Shown in pieces: positions 25,599 to 35,465 of a DNA stretch of 64,000 nt. Position 1 is the stretch's first letter, and the number at the start of each line of letters is the position of its first letter. The DNA is taken from positions 1 to 64,000 of the forward strand of contig JACYLU010000017.1 in the NCBI GenBank assembly GCA_015272325.1, written 5' to 3'. The translations under genes and the position numbers were made by a program. The stretch is from Synechococcales cyanobacterium C42_A2020_086. Lineage in GTDB: Bacteria > Cyanobacteriota > Cyanobacteriia > Elainellales > Elainellaceae. The notes under the pieces were generated by a model. It was not told the DNA's origin and ran no database searches. It saw only the letters and a program-made list of their open reading frames with translations.

Positions 25599-28137
25599 TG
25601 TTGCTCTCCGGCTGATAAGGCAAGGTCAAGAAGAAGGTACTGCCGCTGCCCAAGGTGCTCTCGACCCAAATGCGCCCGCCGTGCTGCTGCACAATATTGC
25701 GGCAGATCGCCAAGCCTAGCCCGGTGCCTCCCTTCTTGCGCGAATCCGACACATCCACCTGCTGAAACGGCTCAAAAATCAGTTCTAGCTTGTGGTCCGG
25801 AATGCCCCGCCCTTGGTCTTGCACTGCAAAGCAAACCCATGACGTAGCCGTAGAGACCGACAGGGGGGCGGAGTCGTTGAGGAGGTTAGAGTGGCCCGTG
25901 CCGGTCCCCCGAGGGCTGCCAATAGTTCTCCAGTCGCCAGAGCGAATCTCGGCGCTCAGCCAAACGCTGCCGCCCGACGGCGAAAACTTGATGGCGTTAC
26001 CGAGCAGGTTGGTCAAGGTTTGTACAACCAAATCCGGTGCTGCCCACACCTGCGCCACCAACGGTTGCCACACCAAGCCGATGCCCGCTTCATCGGCGAG
26101 AGCCTGCACACTCTCAATCGCTTGCTTCATCAGCTCTGCCACCGAGCAGGATTCCATCACCAGCGCCACCTTGCCCGATTGCAGACGTTCCAGAGTGAGG
26201 ATGTCATTAACGAGGCGCACCAAACGGTCACTGTTGTTGAGGGCAATCTGCACCATATGCCGCGCTTTGTCGGAGCGGGTATTGAAGACGCCAGATTCGA
26301 GGATGCCGAGAGCGCCGCGAATCGAGGTCAGTGGCGTGCGTAGCTCATGGCTGACTACCGAGATGAACTCGTCTTTCATGCGTTCAATTTGTCGCCGCTC
26401 GCGGATGTCTTGCACATGCCCAATGCTGTAGAGCGGTTGCCCTTGTTCGTCTCGCACCATCGCGGTATTGAGCAGCACTGGCACAATGTCGCCTTGTTTG
26501 GTGATGTAGCGTTTCTCCATGTGGAACGCCTGAATTTCGCCAGCCAAGAGCTGCCGGAATCCCTCGAGGTCTGCCGCCTGATCGTCGGGATGGGTGACAT
26601 CGGCAAAGGTTAGCTCGAGCAATTCGGCTTCGCTGTAGCCAATCAGCTCGCAGTAGCGGCGATTCATTTTGATAAACTGCCCTGTCGGCAAAACCAGAGA
26701 CACCCCAATCGGCGCATCGTCAAAGGCGCGGCGAAACTGCTCTTCGCTGGTGCGCAAAGCGGCCTCAATTTGCTTCAGCTCGGTAATATCGACTTCGACA
26801 CCATCCCACACGATGCGACCATCGGGCAAGCGGCGCGGCACCGAGCGAATCGACGACCATTGAATCTGCCCCTCTGCCGTGCGATTTCGCATTTGCAGCT
26901 CGATTGGCGTCAGGTTTTGCAGCGACTCCTGCACTACCTGATCGGCATAGACCAAATCCTCGGCAATCCCCACCTGACGCATAAGCTGGGGATTGGCAAG
27001 GACGGCTTCCGGCTTTAAGCCCAGTAAACGCTCGATGCCAGCACTGAGATAGGTGTAGTAGCGCCCTTTGCCCGGTTCATAGACGATTTGATAAATATAG
27101 CCCTTGGGCAGATTGTCGCCGATGGCCCGCAGCATGGCTTCCCGCTCTTGCAGGGCTGCTTCGGTGCCCTTGCGGTCGGTAATGTCGAGTAAAGTGCCAA
27201 TGAGCTGAGTGACCTGCCCTTGAGCATTGAGCAGCGGTTCTGCCCGAGCTTCTAGGTAGTGAATTGAGCCGTCGGGATGTACCACTCGAATATCGAGAGC
27301 GTAAGGGATGCCGTTGGTAATTGCTCGCTCGGCACTGGCTTGCAATGTTGCGCGATCGTTCAGATGGACGATTTGCAGCAGTTCGTCCCAGCTTGGTTCC
27401 GGCTGCGTAGGGTCTAGCCCCAGGTGGCGAAACGTCAGCTCCGACCAGAGGCGCGTTCCCTGCTCGACATCAAATTGCCAGTAGCCCACCTGTGCCACCT
27501 GCTGAGCCAGTTCCAGACGGGCTTCGCTTTGGCGTAGCGCTTCTTCCATGCGTTTGCGCTCGGTCAAATCTCGCACCACCACCAGCACCTCCTCGGCGTT
27601 GAGCGGCATGATTCGCGCCTCCTGCCAAAGGGGCTGCCCCTGCACCGTCAGCGGATACTCGTAAACCTGCATTGCTCCAGTTTGCAGGGCGGTGGCAATC
27701 ATCGTCAGCCGCTGTTGGGCGATAGGTGGCGGCAGAACATTACGGACATTCTCTCCCACGCGGAGGTTGGGAAAGTAGGTAGGAAAAGCAGTGGTGGGCT
27801 TGATATCGAGGTAGGTGCCATCGGCGCGCAGCCGCAGAATTAAGTCTGGCAAGGCGTTGAGAATCGCTCGATTGAACGACTCGCTCTGTTTGAGAGCTTC
27901 TTGGGTTTGGGTACAGGTCGGGTCTGACAGGTAATCCTGCTCGGGTTTGGGCAGCGCAACAGCCGGACGGCGGCTCCAGCTGGTCACGATACTGGCCAAA
28001 AGACTGGTTTCAACGACAACCAGGACGATCAGCCCGAGCAGCCCAGCCAAGAGCAGGGGGTAGCAGCAAGAAGCATCAGCCAAAACTACGGGACTTAGCC
28101 AACTAGACCAGTCTTGCAGATAGAATGGGATTCCCAT
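25585..28137 (-). CDS. Membrane-anchored multi-PAS sensor histidine kinase
   Basis: About 850 residues. One N-terminal membrane segment (PLLLAGLLGLIVLVVVETSLLASIV) is followed by four PAS domains in series, each starting with an ALxxSE or ALQERE linker and ending with a DITxRK/DIxERR-type PAC tail, then HisKA (phosphoryl His in VVSHELRTPLTSIRG) and HATPase (N box NLLGNAIKFSPSGG, G1 DQGRGIP, G2 GGTGLGLAI). Start taken at ATG 28137; ATG 28230 would add 31 residues and overlap the upstream regulator by 38 bases, and neither has a strong ribosome binding site. Operon with the regulator upstream and the receiver downstream. Signal unknown. Confidence 0.88.
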   Translation of the reverse strand: MGIPFYLQDWSSWLSPVVLADASCCYPLLLAGLLGLIVLVVVETSLLASIVTSWSRRPAVALPKPEQDYLSDPTCTQTQEALKQSESFNRAILNALPDLILRLRADGTYLDIKPTTAFPTYFPNLRVGENVRNVLPPPIAQQRLTMIATALQTGAMQVYEYPLTVQGQPLWQEARIMPLNAEEVLVVVRDLTERKRMEEALRQSEARLELAQQVAQVGYWQFDVEQGTRLWSELTFRHLGLDPTQPEPSWDELLQIVHLNDRATLQASAERAITNGIPYALDIRVVHPDGSIHYLEARAEPLLNAQGQVTQLIGTLLDITDRKGTEAALQEREAMLRAIGDNLPKGYIYQIVYEPGKGRYYTYLSAGIERLLGLKPEAVLANPQLMRQVGIAEDLVYADQVVQESLQNLTPIELQMRNRTAEGQIQWSSIRSVPRRLPDGRIVWDGVEVDITELKQIEAALRTSEEQFRRAFDDAPIGVSLVLPTGQFIKMNRRYCELIGYSEAELLELTFADVTHPDDQAADLEGFRQLLAGEIQAFHMEKRYITKQGDIVPVLLNTAMVRDEQGQPLYSIGHVQDIRERRQIERMKDEFISVVSHELRTPLTSIRGALGILESGVFNTRSDKARHMVQIALNNSDRLVRLVNDILTLERLQSGKVALVMESCSVAELMKQAIESVQALADEAGIGLVWQPLVAQVWAAPDLVVQTLTNLLGNAIKFSPSGGSVWLSAEIRSGDWRTIGSPRGTGTGHSNLLNDSAPLSVSTATSWVCFAVQDQGRGIPDHKLELIFEPFQQVDVSDSRKKGGTGLGLAICRNIVQQHGGRIWVESTLGSGSTFFLTLPYQPESNNGTA

Positions 28138-28192
28138 TGTGAACCGAGGAAGAGCGGGAAAGATGAGCAAGTCCTTGGCATGATTGCCAGGA

Positions 28193-29320
28193 TTATCGTC
28201 GGGACAGACTAATATCGGAGCGCAGCTCATCCGTTGGTGACTTCATCAGCGCTTGCTTCAATGCGGTGAGCAGCTTAGTGAATTGTTCAGCTACCGGCAC
28301 CTCCGACTCCTGAGTCACGTCACCCTCTAACAACCGCTCGAGCAGATGCTCGATAGCTTGGGCAATGCGAGATGCCTGGATGTAGCCAAAGGTGCCTAAG
28401 CCGCCGGCCAGCTTGTGCGCTTCTAGTTTTGCTGCTCGCTGCTGCGGCACATGGAATCGATCGGTTTGTAATGACTGAGCGACCGCCTCTAGAAGATCCA
28501 ACCGTTGCTCAACCGATCTGCGAAACCGCTCGCCAATTTGCTGAATGGCTAGTTGTCCTCGTGTCTCGTCGGGGGCAGCAGCCGACTGAACGCGGCTTGG
28601 ATAGTCTGCGCTGCGGGTACGGGCAGGAAGCTGAGCCGCAACTGGCTCTGTCTTTAAGCGATAGCCTAATCCATATACGGTTTCGATCGGGTCAGTTTGA
28701 ATACCGGCGGACTTCAAGCGATATCGCAAATCTTTAATTAGGTTCGTCACCGATCCTTCCACGGGCGTTTCCTCGATCGGCCAGAGGTGCTCAATAATGG
28801 CACTGCGGCTAAGAATCCGGTGCGGATAGCGGAGAAACAGCTCCAGCAAACTATATTCTTTGGGACGCAGCATTAGCTCTGTCCCATTGTAGGTGACCCG
28901 CGTCAGGGCTGGATCTAGGCAAAGTGGTCCCCAAGTCAACACAGGCGTAGTCGCTGCTGCCCCGCTGCGCCGCAGCAAAGCCCGCACCCGCGCCAATAGC
29001 TGAGATGGATCACAGGATTTGGTGACATAGTCATCGGCGCCGGCATCGAGTCCAGTAATCACCGCGTCGTTGGAGTCTTGCGTCGTCAGCATCAAGATTG
29101 GCGTTTGGCAGCCCTGATCCCGCAGACGCCTGCAAACCTCAATGCCGTTGAGAGTGGGCAGCAAAATGTCGAGCAGGATCAGATCATAGTGCCAGTGGGC
29201 CGCTAGCTCTAGCCCGACCGCTCCATCGGCAACGACATCTACCGCATAACGGTGAGCCGACAGCGTCGTGGACAGGAATTCACCCGTGGATTGATCGTCT
29301 TCTATTAACAGAATTCTCAT
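28193..29320 (-). CDS. Response regulator: receiver, winged helix, C-terminal HPt
   Basis: 375 residues. Receiver: LLIEDDQSTG, phosphorylatable Asp in LILLDILLP, Thr in LMLTTQD and VTKSCDP with the conserved Lys. OmpR-type winged helix about 125-220 (MLRPKEYSLLELFLRYPHRILSR). The C-terminal 120 residues hold an HPt fold with EAHKLAGGLGTFGYIQ, whose His can carry phosphate. Phosphorelay and DNA binding in one protein suggest output plus shuttling to the downstream kinase/receiver pair. ATG 29320 follows GGAAGAGGTT; an in-frame ATG 29332 lies four codons upstream. Confidence 0.85.
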   Translation of the reverse strand: MRILLIEDDQSTGEFLSTTLSAHRYAVDVVADGAVGLELAAHWHYDLILLDILLPTLNGIEVCRRLRDQGCQTPILMLTTQDSNDAVITGLDAGADDYVTKSCDPSQLLARVRALLRRSGAAATTPVLTWGPLCLDPALTRVTYNGTELMLRPKEYSLLELFLRYPHRILSRSAIIEHLWPIEETPVEGSVTNLIKDLRYRLKSAGIQTDPIETVYGLGYRLKTEPVAAQLPARTRSADYPSRVQSAAAPDETRGQLAIQQIGERFRRSVEQRLDLLEAVAQSLQTDRFHVPQQRAAKLEAHKLAGGLGTFGYIQASRIAQAIEHLLERLLEGDVTQESEVPVAEQFTKLLTALKQALMKSPTDELRSDISLSRR

Positions 29321-29933
29321 AACCTCTTCCATCCAGAATGATTGCTCGGTCAGACCTTGGTGTGTTTTATTTATGAACTGAAGGACAGACCCCAGCTCAG
29401 AGTCGATATAACCGTCCAGATAAAAAGCAAAAAGCAGTCAGAAATAACAACAGATTTACCGCGAGGACGATGGCTCACGAATGTTTGAGCAAAGGCAAAT
29501 CAATAGGCTTCCCCTATCTGCTGTCTCCTCGGCTTGAGGGTAAACAGAGAGAAGCAGGATTTTGAGGTCTCAGTGTTTGGTCTCACTTCTGGAGGCAGTG
29601 CCTTTGAGAAGGTGTTGAGAAGCAGGTTAAACCGCAGTTCAGTTTTGCAATTAGCTTCGCAACTTTAAAGATATCAAAAGCTAAAAGCCAATGATGTATC
29701 GCGAATTGTAAAGATGAGAACTATCAGTCGCAGCAACCGCAAAATCTGCAATTGCCTAATGTGATAGGCAAGCTACATCGCTTACATCGGTTTCATACAG
29801 GTTTGCTATGCAGTTGCCATACAGCATAATAGTTTATTTCAAAAGATTCAGAAAACGGCAGGGCGATTCATGTAAAAAGATACAAAGAAATCCTACTCCT
29901 GCCGATGCTTTTTTGGGAAGGGCTGATGGAGTT
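29321..29933. other. Intergenic region before the regulator operon
   Basis: About 610 bases between the regulator start (minus) and the end of the META-domain gene (minus). It should hold the promoter of the phosphorelay operon. Stretches at 29640-29900 are AT-rich. No credible protein or RNA gene is visible. Confidence 0.35.
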
Positions 29934-30449
29934 CTACCACAAGCCCCGAACCGCTAGGGGCACAAAACGCAACACGCCAGAGCCTTGCTCGGTCTGATAG
30001 GTAATCGTGAGCTGGTTCTGGTCATCGATTTCGTAACGCTGGGCACCCTGGAGAGCCGCCAGATAGGTAGACTCCTGGTTCATCACCGACGGCTCGCAGG
30101 CCTTAAACGTAGAAGCTAGCGGACTAATGCTCAACTGATTGCCGTCGGTCTGAAACCTACCCATAAACCGATTGCAGCCGCCCGACCCCGCAACGCGGTC
30201 GCCGGACAACTCAAGGGTGAGATCAGCAGAGGGAACCATCGGCATGGGTGAACCGGCAGTCGTCATATTGGCAAGCCGCCAGCTACCACTGAGCGCAGCA
30301 GAGGATTGAGCCATATCAAATACAGGAGGAGGTGTGGGTTGAGCTAATGCAGGTAATGGAGTGATACTGCTTGCCCCAGCCACCAGAACAATCATGCCAC
30401 TTGCGACCCGCCAATGCCATAAATCGTGATGCCGTAAATAGTTGTTCAT
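29934..30449 (-). CDS. Exported META-domain (HslJ-like) protein
   Basis: 171 residues. A signal peptide (about 1-36: MIVLVAGASSITPLPALAQ, cleavage after ALA) precedes a single META domain: SGSWRLANMTT, then GSGGCNRFMGRFQTDGNQLSISPLASTFKACEP and an YLAALQGAQRYEI strand. Such domains occur in heat- and antibiotic-stress HslJ proteins and are thought to act in the periplasm. Function unknown here. ATG 30449. It stands alone, facing away from the globin gene 445 bases away. Confidence 0.82.
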   Translation of the reverse strand: MNNYLRHHDLWHWRVASGMIVLVAGASSITPLPALAQPTPPPVFDMAQSSAALSGSWRLANMTTAGSPMPMVPSADLTLELSGDRVAGSGGCNRFMGRFQTDGNQLSISPLASTFKACEPSVMNQESTYLAALQGAQRYEIDDQNQLTITYQTEQGSGVLRFVPLAVRGLW

Positions 30450-30894
30450 TGATTCGTTCCAATTCGCTACACAGTCATTCTGCTCAGGTACTATGCCGTG
30501 CTACTCGACCGATCATCGCCAATTCTTAAGATTGTTTTAAGATTATTCAGGACGGAATCCTAGAACTGCTCTAAACCCAAGAAATTGATACAGGTTTCAC
30601 CGATCACCTTTGCTTACTACCAGAAGCAGTAATTACGGCCCACTCGCATTGGGCTTGTTATCTCAATACGCTGCATTTCGCCCTCAACATCGCGCGCTGA
30701 CTGATCTGCCTGTCCCATAACTCGGTCATTTCATCTGGGTTTTATTCCCATGCACTTTGACAAAGTCGCGAAAGGGGTTGAGTCATTACAAGGAGGAAGT
30801 GATAGCATCCTTACTAGTCTACGTCCTAACCTGGACGGCTGTAGCATGGCCCTATTAAAAAATAAAGCTGTTAGCAAGAGGAGAAATTTGAATC
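30450..30894. other. Divergent promoter region for META protein and globin
   Basis: 445 bases between the divergent genes. TTTTAAGATT repeats as a near-direct repeat around 30525-30545. A purine-rich GCAAGAGGAGAAA (30873-30886) precedes the globin start. No credible coding frame beyond a shadow of the globin leader. Confidence 0.35.
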
Positions 30895-31380
30895 GTGGTG
30901 AGTCAAAAAACGATCGAAATTGTCAAAGCAACTGCACCGATTCTTAAAGAAAAGGGTGAAGAGATTACTCGGCGAATGTATCAACTGACCTTTGCCGAAC
31001 GACCGGATTATAAACGGGGCTTTGAAAACACTTGGATGCAGCATCTAGATGGGGGCGGGCAGGCACACAAGTTATCTGCCGCCGTTTATGCCTACGCGAC
31101 TCATATTGATCGCCTAGATGAGTTAGCTACAGCGGTAAACCGAATTGCCCATCGTCATGTGGAGACTCGCATCCTACCTGAGCAGTATCCGCTGATTGGC
31201 GAAAAGCTTTTGCAGGCGATGAAAGATGTTTTGCAAGATGCTGCAACCGATGAGGTAATTGCGGCGTGGGCTGAAGCTTATGAAGCTCTATCCAACATCT
31301 TTATTCAAACAGAGAAGGCAATCTACGAGCAAGAAGACCAAGCATTAACTGAACGATTAGCGAAAACTAACGCTGTTTAG
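30895..31380 (+). CDS. Single-domain globin (flavohaemoglobin-type globin without reductase)
   Basis: 161 residues, cytosolic haem protein. It aligns with the globin part of Hmp: Tyr29 (B10, ITRRMYQLTF), Gln56 (E7, GGGQAHKL) and proximal His88 (F8, IAHRHVETRI), with the closing helix AWAEAYEALSNIFIQTEKAIYEQE. These residues are the NO/O2-handling set of flavohaemoglobins, but no FAD or NAD domains follow. Nitric oxide scavenging or oxygen sensing is likely. Start is GTG 30895 (a second GTG at 30898), after GAGGAG. The next gene is convergent. Confidence 0.88.
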   Translation: MVSQKTIEIVKATAPILKEKGEEITRRMYQLTFAERPDYKRGFENTWMQHLDGGGQAHKLSAAVYAYATHIDRLDELATAVNRIAHRHVETRILPEQYPLIGEKLLQAMKDVLQDAATDEVIAAWAEAYEALSNIFIQTEKAIYEQEDQALTERLAKTNAV

Positions 31381-31428
31381 CTCCAGGTAAGGATCGTCAT
31401 TGGATTTTCAATATTCCAGGCTGGGCGG

Positions 31429-32322
31429 CTACTGGCTCGATGCGTCCCAAGTATAAGTCGGCATTCCCGGTACCGGCATGGCAATTCGGAACAGATCGCC
31501 CGCTAGAATTCCCTGCTGAATTTCCTGCTGGCTTAGTCCAACCGAAGCCGAGGTGACATAGAGATCCTTCAGCTCGGGACCGCCAAACGTGGGGCAAGTA
31601 GGACGCTGCACCGGCATCCTCACCCGCTGGATTTCCTGTCCCGCTGCGCTAAAACAGGCGACGCACCAGCCATCCCAAAGAGCCGACCAGAGGTTGCCCT
31701 GCCGGTCGATAGCCAGCCCATCGGGTTCAACGGCTTCCTGGCTGAGATCCACCAGCACGCGCCGGTTGTGAAGGGTTCCCGCTTTGGCGTCAAAGTCATA
31801 GGCGTAAATTGTTTTGGCCGGAGCGGAGTCGGTTAAATAAAACGTGGACCCATCGGGACTCCAGCCTAGCCCATTCGAGATCGTCAGTCCGGTTTCCATC
31901 ACCTGAAGGGTGCCATCCGGGTCATAGCGATAGAGTTCTGCCTGTCCAGTTGCTTCGCTCACCGAGCCAATCCAGAAGCGCCCTTGAGCATCGCATTTAC
32001 CATCGTTGAAGCGCGTATCGGGATGAGGAAAGTCAACTTGGCAGACGGGCGTCATGTTGCCAGTTTGAGTATCGAGAAACGCGAGGCGATGGCGCAGCGC
32101 AATCAGCAGGCGATGGGGACCGGCCAAGGCAATGGCACTCACAACCTCTCCGGTCTCAAAATAGCGATCCTGCCCGGTGGCAGGCGTAAATTGGTGGACG
32201 CGATAGTTGTAGACATCGACCCAGTAAAGCTGCTGCTGCTGGGCATCCCATACCGGGCATTCGCCTAAGCGCGCTCGGGCAACCAACACTGGCTGAACGG
32301 ATAGCATTGACGACTGGCTCAT
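31429..32322 (-). CDS. SMP-30/gluconolactonase/LRE-family lactonase
   Basis: 297-residue six-bladed beta-propeller that hydrolyses sugar lactones using a bound divalent metal. Family signatures: RARLGECPVWDAQQQQLYWVD near the start (metal-binding Glu), HPDTRFNDGKCDAQGRFWIGS (second metal region), TISNGLGWSPDGSTFYLTDS and VEPDGLAIDRQGNLW. No signal peptide, so cytosolic. It lies 75 bases after the glucosidase gene on the same strand, suggesting a shared sugar pathway. ATG 32322. Confidence 0.88.
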   Translation of the reverse strand: MSQSSMLSVQPVLVARARLGECPVWDAQQQQLYWVDVYNYRVHQFTPATGQDRYFETGEVVSAIALAGPHRLLIALRHRLAFLDTQTGNMTPVCQVDFPHPDTRFNDGKCDAQGRFWIGSVSEATGQAELYRYDPDGTLQVMETGLTISNGLGWSPDGSTFYLTDSAPAKTIYAYDFDAKAGTLHNRRVLVDLSQEAVEPDGLAIDRQGNLWSALWDGWCVACFSAAGQEIQRVRMPVQRPTCPTFGGPELKDLYVTSASVGLSQQEIQQGILAGDLFRIAMPVPGMPTYTWDASSQ

Positions 32323-32397
32323 GGCTCTCTAACCAATACAAGCAATCACAGGTGGGGTTAGCACAAGTAGGTCTGCCCGATTCCAGCTCAACGCCGG

Positions 32398-35145
32398 TCA
32401 CGCCTGATACTTGACAACATCTCCCGGAGTCATTGTATCCAACACTATGCTCGGAGTAATGTAACCTAGGGCTTGAATGATGCGGGCGATGCAGCCGGTC
32501 CAGCCGGTTTGGTGGCTCGCTCCTACGCCCGCTCCGTTGTCGCCGTGGAAATACTCGTAAAACAAGATGAGATCCCGCCAGTGGGGGTCCGTTTGGAACT
32601 TCTCGGCACCGCCATAGACTGGCCGCCGACCAGACTCATCCTTGAGGAAAATGCTCACGAGCCGTTCGCTGATGCAGCGAGTCACCTCATACAGAGACAC
32701 AAAGTTGCCTGATCCGGTGGGATATTCCACTTGAAACGACTCGCCGTAGTAGCTGTAAAGCTGAAGCAGTGCCCGCAGCAGCAAGAGATTTACCGGCATC
32801 CAGATTGGCCCTCGCCAATTCGAATTGCCGCCAAACATACCCGAGGTGGAATCACCAGGCACATAGCCAACTTTATATTCCTGCCCTTCGTGGTAGAAAC
32901 AGTAGGGGTTTTCTAGGTGATAGCGCGACAGCGAGCGAATGCCGTAGTCGCTGAGAAATTCCGACTCGTCCAGCATGCGCGCAAGAATGCGTTTCAGTTT
33001 GTCGGCATTCAAAATAGACAGCATCAAGCGGCCGCGCTCTCCGGGGGTAATCGGCAGATGAACGTTGTGGGTCAGTTCGGGGTGCTGCATGATAAACTTC
33101 TGAGCCGCTTCCTTAAAGTGGGGCAGCTTGTCGAAGGCTTCCTTGGGAAAGACCGCCACGGCCATGAGTGACAGGAGTCCTACCAGCGACCGCACCTTCA
33201 GGCGAATGGCGTTGCCGTCGGGAAGTTGCAGCACATCATAGAAAAAGCCGTCTTCCTCGTCCCATAGCTCGTCACAGTGGACGCCGATCCGGTCCATTGC
33301 GCCCGAAATCCACATCGTGTGCTCAAAGAACTTGATCGCAAAGTCTTCGTAGAGCGGATCGTGGAGGGCTAGCTCGACCGCAATCTGGAACATGCGCTGG
33401 CTAAAGAACACCATCCAAGCAGTGCCGTCGGCCTGGTCGATATAGCCGCCGGTGGGCAGAGGAGAGCTGCGATCAAAGACGCCAATGTTGTCTAGCCCTA
33501 GGAAGCCGCCTTGAAAGACATTATTGCCGCCTTCATCTTTGCGATTCACCCACCAAGTGAAGTTAATCAGCAGCTTAGAAAAAGCGTACTTGAGGAATTC
33601 AATATCGCCAACGCCATTATTGCGCTCACGGTCGCGGACATAGATCTCCCAGGTAGCAAAGGCATGTACCGGCGGATTGACATCGCCAAAATTCCACTCG
33701 TAGGCGGGAATTTGCCCGTTGGGGTGCAGGTAATCCTCCCGCAGCATGAGCATTAGCTGATCTTTAGCAAAACCTGGGTCGATCAGGCTAATTGGGATGA
33801 CATGAAACGCCAGATCCCAAGCAGCATACCAGGGATATTCCCACTTGTCTGGCATGGAGATAATGTCGTCGTTGTACATGTGGAACCACTCGCTGTTCCG
33901 CACATACCTCCTCTGGGCAGGTGGAGTCCAGGGGGTGATGCCGCGCTCTCGTAGCCATTGATCGAGGTCGTAGTAAAAGTACTGCTTTGTCCACATCATG
34001 CCGGCGAGGGCCTGCCGCATCACGTTCGTGCGGTCTGGATCGGCAAGCACCGACGGCGGAATCACCGCGGCATAAAATTCGTCGGCTTCTTGGAGTCGCT
34101 GGGCAAAGATTTGATCAAAGTGACTATCAAAGGGAGCACCCAGCTCAGCGGGAGCCTGATTGGTAAGCCGCAGACGGATCACTTTCGTTTCGCCGGCTGC
34201 CACCGTGAGCGGATAGTGAGGTGAGACTTTAGTGCCAATTCCATGGGGATTGACCGCATCTACCTGGCCGTGCAGCAGATAATTATTGATGCCATCCTTC
34301 ACGTAGGGGCTAGCATTGGCGCTACCAAAAATTCGCTGGTTGTTTGTTTCGTTTTCAGTGAACAGCAGTGGCGTGACACCATCGCAGTAGAAGTAATAAT
34401 CGCGGATAAATTGGTCTAGCAGGGTATCGGTAATGTGAGCCTGCACCACACTGTTGCCGGTGCCCTCAACTTTGGTGAGGATCGGCTTAGCCCCTCCGTC
34501 TGCCCAAGACCAAGTATTGCGAAACCACAGGGTTGGCAGCACATGGATCGGGGCGGCTTCCGGGCCGCGATTGGCAATGCTAATTTTGATCAGCACATCC
34601 TCGGCGTCGGCTTTGGCATACTCTACAAACACATCAAAGTAGCGGTCATCATCAAAAATGCCGGTATCCAGCAGCTCATATTCCAGTTCGTAGCGGCTGC
34701 GATTGCGATTTGTGTTTACCAGGTCATCATAGGGAAAAGCCGCCTGGGGATATTTGTAGAGATACTTCATGTACGAGTGGGTGGGCGTGCTGTCGAGGTA
34801 GAAGTAATATTCCTTGACATCTTCGCCGTGGTTTCCCTCGCTGTTGGTTAAGCCAAACAGTCGCTCTTTTAGAATCGGATCGTGACCATTCCAGAGGGCC
34901 AGCGCAAAGCAGAGCAGGTTGTGATTGTCGGTGATGCCGCCCAGTCCGTCTTCGCCCCAGCGGTATGCCCGCGAGCGAGCGTGATCATGGGGGAAATAAC
35001 TCCAGGCATTGCCATCGGCGCTGTAGTCTTCCCGTACCGTGCCCCACTGCCGCTCACTTAGGTACGGTCCCCACTTATACCAATCCACCTGTCCGGCACG
35101 AGTATCCTTAAGTCGTTGCGCCTCTGCGGTTCCTTCTGGGGTCAT
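32398..35145 (-). CDS. GH63-like glycoside hydrolase (glucosidase)
   Basis: 915 residues with the MGH1/GH63 (alpha/alpha)6-barrel. It begins WYKWGPYLSERQWGTVREDYSADGNAWSYFPHDHARSRAYRWGEDGLGG, which matches the large cyanobacterial and bacterial glucosidases of this clade. The catalytic barrel follows from about 380, with WEYPWYAAWDLAFHVIPISLIDP and NWRGPIWMPVNLLLLRAL. Candidate substrates are alpha-glucosides such as glucosylglycerate or mannosylglycerate, or short glucans; no substrate is shown by sequence. No signal peptide. Transcribed with the lactonase gene downstream. Confidence 0.82.
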   Translation of the reverse strand: MTPEGTAEAQRLKDTRAGQVDWYKWGPYLSERQWGTVREDYSADGNAWSYFPHDHARSRAYRWGEDGLGGITDNHNLLCFALALWNGHDPILKERLFGLTNSEGNHGEDVKEYYFYLDSTPTHSYMKYLYKYPQAAFPYDDLVNTNRNRSRYELEYELLDTGIFDDDRYFDVFVEYAKADAEDVLIKISIANRGPEAAPIHVLPTLWFRNTWSWADGGAKPILTKVEGTGNSVVQAHITDTLLDQFIRDYYFYCDGVTPLLFTENETNNQRIFGSANASPYVKDGINNYLLHGQVDAVNPHGIGTKVSPHYPLTVAAGETKVIRLRLTNQAPAELGAPFDSHFDQIFAQRLQEADEFYAAVIPPSVLADPDRTNVMRQALAGMMWTKQYFYYDLDQWLRERGITPWTPPAQRRYVRNSEWFHMYNDDIISMPDKWEYPWYAAWDLAFHVIPISLIDPGFAKDQLMLMLREDYLHPNGQIPAYEWNFGDVNPPVHAFATWEIYVRDRERNNGVGDIEFLKYAFSKLLINFTWWVNRKDEGGNNVFQGGFLGLDNIGVFDRSSPLPTGGYIDQADGTAWMVFFSQRMFQIAVELALHDPLYEDFAIKFFEHTMWISGAMDRIGVHCDELWDEEDGFFYDVLQLPDGNAIRLKVRSLVGLLSLMAVAVFPKEAFDKLPHFKEAAQKFIMQHPELTHNVHLPITPGERGRLMLSILNADKLKRILARMLDESEFLSDYGIRSLSRYHLENPYCFYHEGQEYKVGYVPGDSTSGMFGGNSNWRGPIWMPVNLLLLRALLQLYSYYGESFQVEYPTGSGNFVSLYEVTRCISERLVSIFLKDESGRRPVYGGAEKFQTDPHWRDLILFYEYFHGDNGAGVGASHQTGWTGCIARIIQALGYITPSIVLDTMTPGDVVKYQA

Positions 35146-35465
35146 GGTGATCTGGCTGCTCCTAGCTCGAGTAATCCGTGTCTTGCTGCTTATCTCGCAA
35201 TATATCTGAAAATATATCTGAAGATGTATCTTGTCTTGAGTTTATAGGGTTAGGTTACACAAGATTGGGTATAGAGGGCTACAAACCGCTTGATCACGCT
35301 GCGAGAGCAAACGGCTGCACCCGAACCGCTTAGATCTCACACTCCGCTCGACTGAAGGATTGCCTGGATCAAGATTGAGAGTGTACCAAAGATGGGTGCG
35401 AGATTGCAGTTTCTGAACGGTGGAGACGCGACACTGTGGAAGGCACAGGTAAATACTTTCGACAT
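35146..35465. other. Intergenic region upstream of the glucosidase
   Basis: 320 bases. AATATATCTGAA is exactly duplicated in tandem (35199-35210, 35211-35222), followed by a degenerate third copy. The promoter of the glucosidase-lactonase pair should lie here. It also contains the end of the hydrolase cassette's mRNA. Confidence 0.35.
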
